From Microbispora sp. H11081 (lineage in GTDB: Bacteria > Actinomycetota > Actinomycetes > Streptosporangiales > Streptosporangiaceae): a stretch of 64,000 bases of DNA. Shown here one piece after another: positions 55,318-62,619 of the stretch. Location: NCBI RefSeq assembly GCF_012999535.1, contig NZ_JABBWV010000021.1, forward strand, positions 1 to 64,000, written 5' to 3'. Within the stretch, counting starts at the first letter, position 1. Each line of letters opens with the position of its first letter. The notes beneath the pieces are model-generated. The model saw only the letters and a list, made by a program, of their open reading frames with translations. It had not been told where the DNA came from and searched no databases. The translations under genes were made by a program, and so were the position numbers.

Positions 55318-56547
55318 ATGCCAGTCGGCGCGGGTACCACATCACACCAACCGGACCAACTCATCGTCGACCTCTCGCACCTGGAGGTCGTCGAGCGCAT
55401 GCTGGCCGACTTCGGCGTCGCGTACGCCGCCCTGGCCCCCGACGACCGGGACGAGCCGCTCGGGCTGGCCCGCCTGCGTGACCTGAGGGACTCCGACGAC
55501 GATCCCGTCGAAGTCGGCGAGCTTCTCGCCCTGCTGCGGGAGAGGGCGGCGGCCGACCGCGGCGGCTGGGTGCCGACGATCGGCAAGAACCGGGTCGTGG
55601 ACGCGGTCATCGGAGACGGCCACAAACCGATGTCACTGCCGGACGACGCGATCCTGGTGGGCGGCGGGATCTCCACCCTCGGCCACAAGCCCATGTCGGC
55701 GGGCGGGGTCGGCGTGCTGGGGCACAAGCCGATGAACGGCGGGCAGCCGGAGCCGGTGGGCCCCGGCGACGTGCCGCGGATCGCCGCGGGGCACGAGGAC
55801 GCCGGGCGCGGCGTGCGGATTGGCGTCGTCGACACCCCGCTCCCGCCCGCGGAGCCGGGTACGGCGCAGCACCCGCTTCCCTACCGCTCGGGACACTCCG
55901 CGTTCGTGCGCAGCCTCATCGAGCGGGAGGCGCCGGCCGCCGAACTCTCCGTCGAGGGAGTGCTCGACCCCGGCACGGGCCGGGCCGACTCGTGGGACAC
56001 GGCCCGGGCCATGCTGCGGCTGGCCGCCGCCTTCCAGCCGGACATCCTCAACCTCTCCCTGGGCTGCTTCACGTTGTCCGGAGGGCCGCCGCTGGTCATC
56101 GCCCGCGCGATCGAGCGGCTCGCTCCGCGCGTGCTGGTCGTGGCCGCTGCGGGCAACCACGGCGCGATCCCCCACCTCAGCTCCGGCCGCAACCGGCGCT
56201 CGGCCTGCTGGCCCGCCGCCGTCCCGCCCGTCGTCGCCGTCGGCGCGTACGGCATGGTGGACGGACGCCCGGCCATGCCCATCTGGAGCCCTGATCTCCC
56301 GTGGGTGGCGTGCCTGGCACCCGGGGAGGGGGTCGTGGGCTCCTACCTCACGGGAGAGGTCGACATCGACGGCATGCTCCAGACGTTCGATGGCCACGCG
56401 CGGTGGAGCGGCACCTCCTTCTCCGCCGCCCTCGTCAGCGGCGCGGTCGCCGCCCGCACGGTCCCCGGCTCGGTGACGCCCCGGCAGGCGCTGGACAAGC
56501 TCCTGGCCGAGGCCGCCGACGTCCGGCCGTACCCGCTCGAAGGCTGA
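55318..56547 (+). CDS. S8 subtilisin-like serine protease with GHKPM repeats
   Basis: 409 residues from ATG 55318. The catalytic triad is present: Asp172 (IGVVDTPLP), His193 (RSGHSAFVRSLI), Asn280 (VAAAGNHG) and Ser367 (WSGTSFSAAL). The N-terminal 150 residues carry three copies of GHKPM (101-105, 122-126, 135-139) in a Gly-rich linker. There is no signal peptide, so it is likely intracellular. Upstream in-frame ATGs to 55162 overlap the CHAT start and lack ribosome sites. The sigma factor gene starts six bases after the stop. Confidence 0.92.
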   Translation: MPVGAGTTSHQPDQLIVDLSHLEVVERMLADFGVAYAALAPDDRDEPLGLARLRDLRDSDDDPVEVGELLALLRERAAADRGGWVPTIGKNRVVDAVIGDGHKPMSLPDDAILVGGGISTLGHKPMSAGGVGVLGHKPMNGGQPEPVGPGDVPRIAAGHEDAGRGVRIGVVDTPLPPAEPGTAQHPLPYRSGHSAFVRSLIEREAPAAELSVEGVLDPGTGRADSWDTARAMLRLAAAFQPDILNLSLGCFTLSGGPPLVIARAIERLAPRVLVVAAAGNHGAIPHLSSGRNRRSACWPAAVPPVVAVGAYGMVDGRPAMPIWSPDLPWVACLAPGEGVVGSYLTGEVDIDGMLQTFDGHARWSGTSFSAALVSGAVAARTVPGSVTPRQALDKLLAEAADVRPYPLEG

Positions 56548-56553
56548 CGGGCC

Positions 56554-57117
56554 ATGCGCGACGACCCGGTCGTCGTCGACCTCGTGCTCCGGGCCCGCGC
56601 GGGCGACTCCTCGGCGTGGGACGCCATCGTCGAGCGGTACGCGCCGCTGGTCTGGGGGGTCTGCGGCCGGTACGGCGTGACCGGCAGCGACGCGGACGAC
56701 GTCGCCGGCGGCGTCTGGCTGCGGCTGGTGGAGCGCCTCGACACGCTGCACGAGCCGGCCGCGCTGCCCGGCTGGCTCGTCCGCGTCACCCAGCGGGAGT
56801 GCCTGCAGTCGCTGCGCGCCCGCAGACGGCAGCTTCCCGTGGACGCCCCCGAGCCGGCCGCCCGCGGGAGCGGCGAGGACGGCGTGGACGGCGAGATACT
56901 GGTGGCGGAGCGGCGGCACGCCCTGCGCGCGGCCTTCGCCGAGCTGCCCGCCCGGTGCAGGGAGCTGCTGAGCATGCTGTTCGCCGAGCCCCCGGCCTCC
57001 TACGCCGAGATCAGCGCCGCGCTCGGCGTGCCGGTGGGGGCGATCGGCCCCAGCCGCGGGCGCTGCCTGGACCGGCTGCGCAGGAGCCGGGCGCTGGCCG
57101 CTCTCCAGCTGGCCTAG
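56554..57117 (+). CDS. Sigma-70 family ECF-like sigma factor
   Basis: 187 residues. Region 2: ERYAPLVWGVCGRYGVTGSD, DADDVAGGVWLRLVERL and WLVRVTQRECLQSLRARRR. Region 4: ELPARCRELLSMLFAEPPAS, then YAEISAALGVPVGAIGPSRG and RCLDRLRRS, where TVKSR is replaced by AIGPS. It follows the subtilase by six bases. No zinc anti-sigma is adjacent; the small protein at 57127 may take that role. Confidence 0.9.
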   Translation: MRDDPVVVDLVLRARAGDSSAWDAIVERYAPLVWGVCGRYGVTGSDADDVAGGVWLRLVERLDTLHEPAALPGWLVRVTQRECLQSLRARRRQLPVDAPEPAARGSGEDGVDGEILVAERRHALRAAFAELPARCRELLSMLFAEPPASYAEISAALGVPVGAIGPSRGRCLDRLRRSRALAALQLA

Positions 57118-57126
57118 GCGGTCGAC

Positions 57127-57627
57127 GTGGAGAGGGACGACGGCGTGACGGACGTACCGAGCTGGTGGGACGACGACGACCGGCTGCTCGACGAGCTGGG
57201 GCACGCGGTGCGCGAGGCCCGGGTGCCCGAGTCCATCGTGCGCGCGGGCAAGGCCGCCTTCGCGTGGCGTACCGTCGACGCCGAGCCGGCCGAGCAGCGG
57301 TTCGACTCCCTGCTCCAGGCGCCGGAACCGGCGGGCCTGCGCGACGAGCCACGGCCGGAGGGCTCTGGGCCGCGCGTGCTGAGCTTCGTCGCGGGCGAGC
57401 TGTCCGTCGAGGCCGAGATCCATCCCGACGCGGTGCGCGGGCAGTTGGTGCCCGCGCAGCCCGGCGCGGTCCTGGTGCGGGACGACGACGGCCCCGTACG
57501 CGAGGTCCCCGTCGACGAGGTCGGCTGGTTCGTGATCGAGCCGGTCCCCGCGCGGCGCTTCCGGCTGCACGTCCGCACGTCCGCGGGGGCGGCCGTCATC
57601 ACCGGCTGGATCGACGCCCCGCAGTAG
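57127..57627 (+). CDS. Hypothetical acidic protein linked to the sigma factor
   Basis: 166 residues (GTG 57127; GTG 57145 with GGAGAGGGA upstream is an alternative). N-terminal helices (WWDDDDRLLDELGHAVREAR, PESIVRAGKAAFAWRTVDAE) are followed by a beta domain (VLSFVAGELSVEAEIHPDAV ... RRFRLHVRTSAGAAVITGWI) like carboxypeptidase-regulatory folds. No membrane helix. It starts nine bases after the sigma factor stop, so it is probably cotranscribed and may control it. No catalytic motif. Confidence 0.8.
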   Translation: MERDDGVTDVPSWWDDDDRLLDELGHAVREARVPESIVRAGKAAFAWRTVDAEPAEQRFDSLLQAPEPAGLRDEPRPEGSGPRVLSFVAGELSVEAEIHPDAVRGQLVPAQPGAVLVRDDDGPVREVPVDEVGWFVIEPVPARRFRLHVRTSAGAAVITGWIDAPQ

Positions 57628-57769
57628 ACGACCGGCCGACGCAGACGACCGGCGAGCGGCCAGCGGAAAACTCGCTGAGATTCGCTGTATCACCGATCCC
57701 CCAACGCCATCCGTCGTGCGACAGACCACCGCGTCAGCGGTGACGTACCGCACCGGAAGGACCAGGATC

Positions 57770-58546
57770 GTGAGCGATCCCGCACGCGCGATGAGCAAGG
57801 AAGACGCCTACGCCGAGCTGCTCGACCTGCAGTCAGGCGACGTGATCAGGCTGGAGGGGGAGGGCGGCCCGCACGGGGTCAGCCTGGACGGCTGGGACGG
57901 CGAGCAGCCCCAGGACGGCAACGTGGCCGGAGTCGTCGTCCGCTATCTGGCGTCGGGCACGGTGACGTTCGGGCAGCCCAGCCACCCGGCGGCGCCCGAC
58001 CGGCTGGACCCCCGCAACGCGCTCGCCCTGGTGCGGCTGTGCCAGTGGCTGAAGGACACCTACAACGTCGTCGAGCTGTACCACCTCGGCATCTCAGGCG
58101 GCGGCGTCGACGCCCAGGGCCGTCCGCGTACGGACTGCCACGGCCAGGGCCGCGCGGTCGACCTCGTCGGCGTCAAGGCGGTCGCGGAGGACGGCGAGGA
58201 GTGGACGCTCACCGTCAACGACGACTGGGGGACCGTGTCCACCGCGGCGACCCCCGGAGGGAACTGGCCGCCCGGGACCGGGTCCGGCACGTTCTACCGG
58301 CTCGACGACGAGGACGCCGACCCGTTCACCCGCGACTTCTGGCGCGCCGTGTACGAGTTCGCCGCCTCCGAGTGGCAGGACCGCACCGACGGCCCCGACG
58401 GGCTGGACACGCCCACGTCCATCGGCGAGCGCAGCTTCGTCATGCACCCCGACCACCCGGCCACCGCCCCAGGGACGCCCCACGGCCGGGAGGCCCACAA
58501 GAACCATCTCCACCTGCAGATCGGCGTCACGGGAACGGCGGTCTGA
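57770..58546 (+). CDS. M15-like (D-Ala-D-Ala carboxypeptidase-type) metallopeptidase candidate
   Basis: 258 residues, GTG with GGAAGGA upstream. It contains the zinc pattern H-x6-D in TDCHGQGRAVDLVG and H-x-H in KNHLHLQIGV, the order seen in VanY/DacA-type M15 and extensin-like peptidases. No signal peptide, so export, if any, is by another route. Family membership is from motifs only. Two bases separate its stop from the next start, the beginning of a compact operon. Confidence 0.7.
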   Translation: MSDPARAMSKEDAYAELLDLQSGDVIRLEGEGGPHGVSLDGWDGEQPQDGNVAGVVVRYLASGTVTFGQPSHPAAPDRLDPRNALALVRLCQWLKDTYNVVELYHLGISGGGVDAQGRPRTDCHGQGRAVDLVGVKAVAEDGEEWTLTVNDDWGTVSTAATPGGNWPPGTGSGTFYRLDDEDADPFTRDFWRAVYEFAASEWQDRTDGPDGLDTPTSIGERSFVMHPDHPATAPGTPHGREAHKNHLHLQIGVTGTAV

Positions 58547-58548
58547 GC

Positions 58549-59232
58549 ATGCGCAACCTCACCTTCTGCGACATCCGGCTGCGCCCGTCGACGGTGGACT
58601 CCGCCTTCGAGGAGGCCATGACCGGCGACGTCATGCCGGGCGCGGGCGACCCGCCGCACCCGCCCGGCACGCTGTTCACGCGCGGCCTGTACCGCGAGGC
58701 CGGCTACGGCTTCCCGCCGGCGTACCGCTGCGTCGTGCACTCGGACCTGGTGAGCGACACCGGGTTCTTCGGCATGCGCCCCAGGATCGCCCGGCTCGGC
58801 GCCGACACCAAGGAGCCGCGCGTCCGGCCCGTCGCGGGCGCGGTGCCGGACGACCCGACGGCGTTGGACGCGCTGCGCGCGCGACAGGACCACGCGCTGG
58901 TGATGGCCGCCGTCCATCTCCCCCTGCGGATGATCCAGGAGGCCTTCGAGAAGGAACTGGTGGCCGCGATCGAGGAGGAGGCCGGCGTGCCGTCCCGGGA
59001 CCACGCGGTGTCCGGCGCGATCTGGACCCGCGACGACGAGGCCGTCCACGGCCGGATCGAGTACCTCGTCGCCGTGACGGGCGACTTCGCCGAGCCGCGG
59101 CTGCGGACCCGTACGGTCGAGCGGATCGAGGCGGCCGGCGGCACGCTGGTCGAGTCGCGCGGGTTCCACCACGTAGGCACGGTGTTCGTAGGCACGGTGC
59201 CGGGCGAGCCCGCGCCGCGGGCCGGGGAGTGA
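58549..59232 (+). CDS. Unknown protein in the hemopexin-lysozyme operon
   Basis: 227 residues, ATG two bases after the previous stop. Sequence features: MRNLTFCDIRLRPSTVDSAF, YGFPPAYRCVVHSDLVSDTG, a helical HALVMAAVHLPLRMIQEAFE and VHGRIEYLVAVTGDFAEPRL. There is no membrane segment, signal or motif I know. Its position between an M15-like peptidase and a hemopexin-lysozyme suggests a shared complex or export unit. Confidence 0.75.
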   Translation: MRNLTFCDIRLRPSTVDSAFEEAMTGDVMPGAGDPPHPPGTLFTRGLYREAGYGFPPAYRCVVHSDLVSDTGFFGMRPRIARLGADTKEPRVRPVAGAVPDDPTALDALRARQDHALVMAAVHLPLRMIQEAFEKELVAAIEEEAGVPSRDHAVSGAIWTRDDEAVHGRIEYLVAVTGDFAEPRLRTRTVERIEAAGGTLVESRGFHHVGTVFVGTVPGEPAPRAGE

Positions 59233-59238
59233 GGGGCC

Positions 59239-60495
59239 GTGGACAAGCTCTGCGGGTTCGTCGCTCCGTCCGGGGCGAAGGCGTACTTCTTCACCGGCGA
59301 GCGCTACATCCGGTACGACGTCGAGGCCGACGGCGCCGACGAGGGCTACCCGCTGGCGATCGCCGACCAGTGGCCCGGCCTGTTCGAGGCGGACATCGAC
59401 GCCGCCCTGCCGTGGAGCGACGGCTCGGTCTTCTTCTTCCGCGGCGACCAGTGCCTGGCGTACGACATCGAGAACGGGGTCGTGCTGGACGGGCCGCGGC
59501 CGATCGCCGAGATGTGGCCTGGCCTGTTCGAGTCCGGCATCGACGCAGCGATCCTGTGGGGCAGCGGCAACGCCTACTTCTTCTCCGGGGACGCGTACCA
59601 GGAGTTCGACGGCGCGACCGGCAGCATCGATCCCCAGGCCAAGCCGATCGCCGACGACTGGCCTGGAGCGTTCCCGCGGATCGAGACGGCGCTGTGGTGG
59701 CCAAGCGGCAACCCGTACATCTTCTCCGGGAACGAGTACGCGAGGCTCGACCCCGACGACGGCTCAGTGGCCGAGGGCTTCCCCCGGCCCATCGAGGACT
59801 GGCCGGGGCTGCCGATCGGGCCGCTGACCGAGCACGTGGCCGAGCCCGTCGCGCCGGACGTGCCGGCCGGCTCCGCACGCTCGGTCAGGGACTTCTTCCC
59901 CGAGTTCAGCGCTCCGATGGAAGGCCGGCTCCCCTACCTGTACCAGGACGTCAAGGGGCTGGTCACCACGGGTATCGGCAACCTCGTCGACTCCCCCGAG
60001 GAGGCGGCCGCCCTGCCGTTCGTGCACAAGGACACCGGGACGCCCGCCACCCGCGCGGAGATCGAGGCCGAGTGGCACCGGATCAAGGACGCGCCCGGCC
60101 TCGCGCAGAAGGGCCACCTGGCGGCGAAGGCCATCCACACCCTGGAGCTGCCCGAAGCCGCGATCGACGAGCTCGTCCACGCGCGGTTCGACGTCAACGA
60201 GGCCCGGCTGTCGACCTTCTTCCCCGGGTGGGCGGACTGGCCCGCCGACGCCCGGCTCGGGGCGCACAGCATCGCCTGGACGGGCTCGTTCTTCCCCACC
60301 CGCTGGCCGGGCTTCAACGCCGCCGCGAACGCGGGCCGGTGGGAGGAGGCGGCGGCCCAGTCCCACCTGCGGGAGGACGGCAACCCCGGCCTCGCCCAGC
60401 GGAACCGGGCGAACCTCCGGCTGTTCCGCAACGCGGCCGCCGTGGTCGCCCGCGGCCTCGACCGGTCCCTCGTCTACTACCCCACCGCCCTGTGA
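59239..60495 (+). CDS. Hemopexin-repeat protein fused to T4-type (GH24) lysozyme domain
   Basis: 418 residues, GTG with GTGAGGGG upstream. Four hemopexin-like blades (about residues 10-195), each with a FF(S/T)G..Y or FFRGD core and a PI(A/E)..WPGLF stretch. After a linker the C-terminal domain (about 225-415) has the T4-lysozyme geometry Glu228-Asp237-Thr243 (MEGRLPYLYQDVKGLVTTGI), with nine and six residue spacing as in T4 (E11-D20-T26). It would cut peptidoglycan, while the propeller could bind a ligand. No signal peptide. I know of no described protein with this pairing. Confidence 0.82.
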   Translation: MDKLCGFVAPSGAKAYFFTGERYIRYDVEADGADEGYPLAIADQWPGLFEADIDAALPWSDGSVFFFRGDQCLAYDIENGVVLDGPRPIAEMWPGLFESGIDAAILWGSGNAYFFSGDAYQEFDGATGSIDPQAKPIADDWPGAFPRIETALWWPSGNPYIFSGNEYARLDPDDGSVAEGFPRPIEDWPGLPIGPLTEHVAEPVAPDVPAGSARSVRDFFPEFSAPMEGRLPYLYQDVKGLVTTGIGNLVDSPEEAAALPFVHKDTGTPATRAEIEAEWHRIKDAPGLAQKGHLAAKAIHTLELPEAAIDELVHARFDVNEARLSTFFPGWADWPADARLGAHSIAWTGSFFPTRWPGFNAAANAGRWEEAAAQSHLREDGNPGLAQRNRANLRLFRNAAAVVARGLDRSLVYYPTAL

Positions 60496-60526
60496 GCGGC
60501 GTGCCCACACAGTTCAGGAGCCAGCG

Positions 60527-62614
60527 ATGGTGAACCCAGCAGGACCGATCATGGCCGGCGGCTTCGAGACCGTCACCCTCAACGACGCCGGCGTTGAACA
60601 CTCCCTCGTCTTCCTCCCCGACAAGCACAACGACGAGCTCCAGGCCCAGGGATCCAGCCCGGTCTTCTACTGGCTGCCGGAGCGGATGCGCCTGGCCCGC
60701 AAGCCGAACGGCGACCTCAGGCTCAGCTTCCTGCACTTCCTCGGCGTGCAGGACGGCCAGACGAACCTCGGCGTGGCCCCCGGGCAGACCAGGGAGACCT
60801 CGGGCGGGGTGCTCAGCTTCGCGATGACGGGCGCCCCGCCCGAGGGCGTCCTGCGGGCGGCGCACAAGCAGATCCTGGAGCGGATGGGGCAGGGCAGCCG
60901 GGACCGGTTCTGGCAGGTCAGGCCGGGCGCGGCCGACCGGTCCACGATCGCCGACATCCGGCCGATCCCGATCAGGAGCTCCACACTGCGCCTGATGATC
61001 ACCGACCAGGACGGCACGCAGGGCGGCAACGCGGGCGACCCGTTCTTCGTCACCGCCCAGGGCGCCGGGCCCGGCAGCCTCATACCCACCGCGGAGCACC
61101 CGTTCATCGTCAACCTCGGCACCTTCGCGGCGGCGCAGGTGGAGCAGGGACTGCTGGGCACCGAGGCGCCCATCGGGGTGACGGCCGACCTCACGCTGCC
61201 GCTGTGGGCGCCGATCACGCGGCTGCACATGACCGCCAACTGGGAGCGGGTGTTCAGCCACTTCACGGCCCAGGCCAACGCCAGCTGGTGGTGGAGCTCG
61301 GGCGACCTCAAGGCCACCTGGAACACCCTGCGGATGAACGGCGACATCAAGGTCGAGCTGGAGATGGACCGCACCATCCCCGGCGCGGACAACAAGGAGG
61401 CGATGGTCACCAAATACATCGACATGCTCGTGGCGATGTGGCTGGACCAGGCCAAGCAGGTCATCTTCCAGCCGATGCCGGAAGTGCAGGACCCGGGCCC
61501 GCCCAAGCCGGGCGGGCTGCTCAACCTCTTCGGCTGGGGCTTCGGCGCGGGGTTCAGCCTCAACTACCGCCACGATCGGGTGGAGATCGCCAACTCCTTC
61601 ACCTTCGAGGTCGACGAGGTGTACGCGCAGCCGAGCACGATGGGCGGCACCGTGGACGGCGTGGCCGACCTGCTGGCCGCCCACCCGGAACTCAAGAGCC
61701 GCTACCTGCGCACGCTGTACCTCGACAACTGGGAACGCAAGATCACCACGGTCTGCCGGCCCGTCATCAAGTGGCCCGACCCGGACCACGGCGTGAGCGG
61801 CGACCCGGTGAAGTTCGCCAGCGTCCAGATCGGCTACCCCAGCGTGAACGGCGAGATCGCGTGGTCCGCCCACGACTTCCTGCCGCCGCCGCGCCCGCAG
61901 GAGGTCGACGCGACGACCGACGTGCGCGGCGAGGGCGCCCCCGTCGGGGAGACCACCCCGATCGCCCCCGCCTCCTCGCCGACCCTCGTCTACGCCGGCG
62001 GCGCGACCAGCGAGGTCTTCTTCGCCCGGCAGACCCAAAAGAAGGCGGAGGAGGTCGCGGGCGCGCCGGAGGGGTGGCGTCCCGACAAGGTGTTCGTCCG
62101 GCGCACCATCCAGTTCGACGAGGCGCCGTCCGCCCTCGACGACCGGTTCTCCCGGATCCTCGTCGAGGCCAACGAGGTGGACCTCGACCCGGGCCCGTTC
62201 GGCACCCTCACCGACAGCCTGAACGTGGCCGTACGCGCCGACAACGCAGGCGCGCTCGTGCTCGCCCCGATCTCCATCAACCGGGACCTGACGGCGAGCA
62301 ACCAGATCGTCGAGGTGCAGGTGCAGCCCAAGGGCGAGGGCCCCGACGGCGGCGAGCGCCCGATCGTGACGTTCACCTTCACCATGGCCGACACCGGAGA
62401 GCACTACAAGGAACGCCGGTTCGCCCTCTACACGGGACAGCCGGGACGGCCGCCCGCGTACCGCTACCGGGTGCGCGTGATCATCAAGGGCACGCTGTTC
62501 GAGGACGGGGACGAGTGGATCGGGCCCTGGACGGACGGCGAGGGCAGCGGCGACCTGCACGTGCGGGTGCCGAAGAAGAACTCTCCCGGCGTCACCGTCG
62601 TGAGCCAGGACTGA
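60527..62614 (+). CDS. Large unknown protein in the hemopexin-lysozyme operon (695 aa)
   Basis: 695 residues, ATG with AGGAGCCAGCG upstream, 31 bases after the lysozyme gene. The protein is beta-rich with many aromatic residues (GSSPVFYWLPERMRLARKPN, QANASWWWSSGDLKATWNTL, LYLDNWERKITTVCRPVIKW). It has no signal peptide, membrane helix or motif I recognise. Its length and even composition suggest a structural protein. It could be a shell or carrier component. Confidence 0.75.
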   Translation: MVNPAGPIMAGGFETVTLNDAGVEHSLVFLPDKHNDELQAQGSSPVFYWLPERMRLARKPNGDLRLSFLHFLGVQDGQTNLGVAPGQTRETSGGVLSFAMTGAPPEGVLRAAHKQILERMGQGSRDRFWQVRPGAADRSTIADIRPIPIRSSTLRLMITDQDGTQGGNAGDPFFVTAQGAGPGSLIPTAEHPFIVNLGTFAAAQVEQGLLGTEAPIGVTADLTLPLWAPITRLHMTANWERVFSHFTAQANASWWWSSGDLKATWNTLRMNGDIKVELEMDRTIPGADNKEAMVTKYIDMLVAMWLDQAKQVIFQPMPEVQDPGPPKPGGLLNLFGWGFGAGFSLNYRHDRVEIANSFTFEVDEVYAQPSTMGGTVDGVADLLAAHPELKSRYLRTLYLDNWERKITTVCRPVIKWPDPDHGVSGDPVKFASVQIGYPSVNGEIAWSAHDFLPPPRPQEVDATTDVRGEGAPVGETTPIAPASSPTLVYAGGATSEVFFARQTQKKAEEVAGAPEGWRPDKVFVRRTIQFDEAPSALDDRFSRILVEANEVDLDPGPFGTLTDSLNVAVRADNAGALVLAPISINRDLTASNQIVEVQVQPKGEGPDGGERPIVTFTFTMADTGEHYKERRFALYTGQPGRPPAYRYRVRVIIKGTLFEDGDEWIGPWTDGEGSGDLHVRVPKKNSPGVTVVSQD

Positions 62615-62619
62615 GCCCG

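Noticed and set aside
55633-57798. 721-aa minus-strand frame over the subtilase and sigma genes
   Set aside because: Antisense of three genes with intact catalytic motifs.
60314-62560. 748-aa minus-strand frame opposite the 695-aa gene
   Set aside because: The plus-strand frame has a ribosome site, operon spacing and a more natural amino-acid composition.
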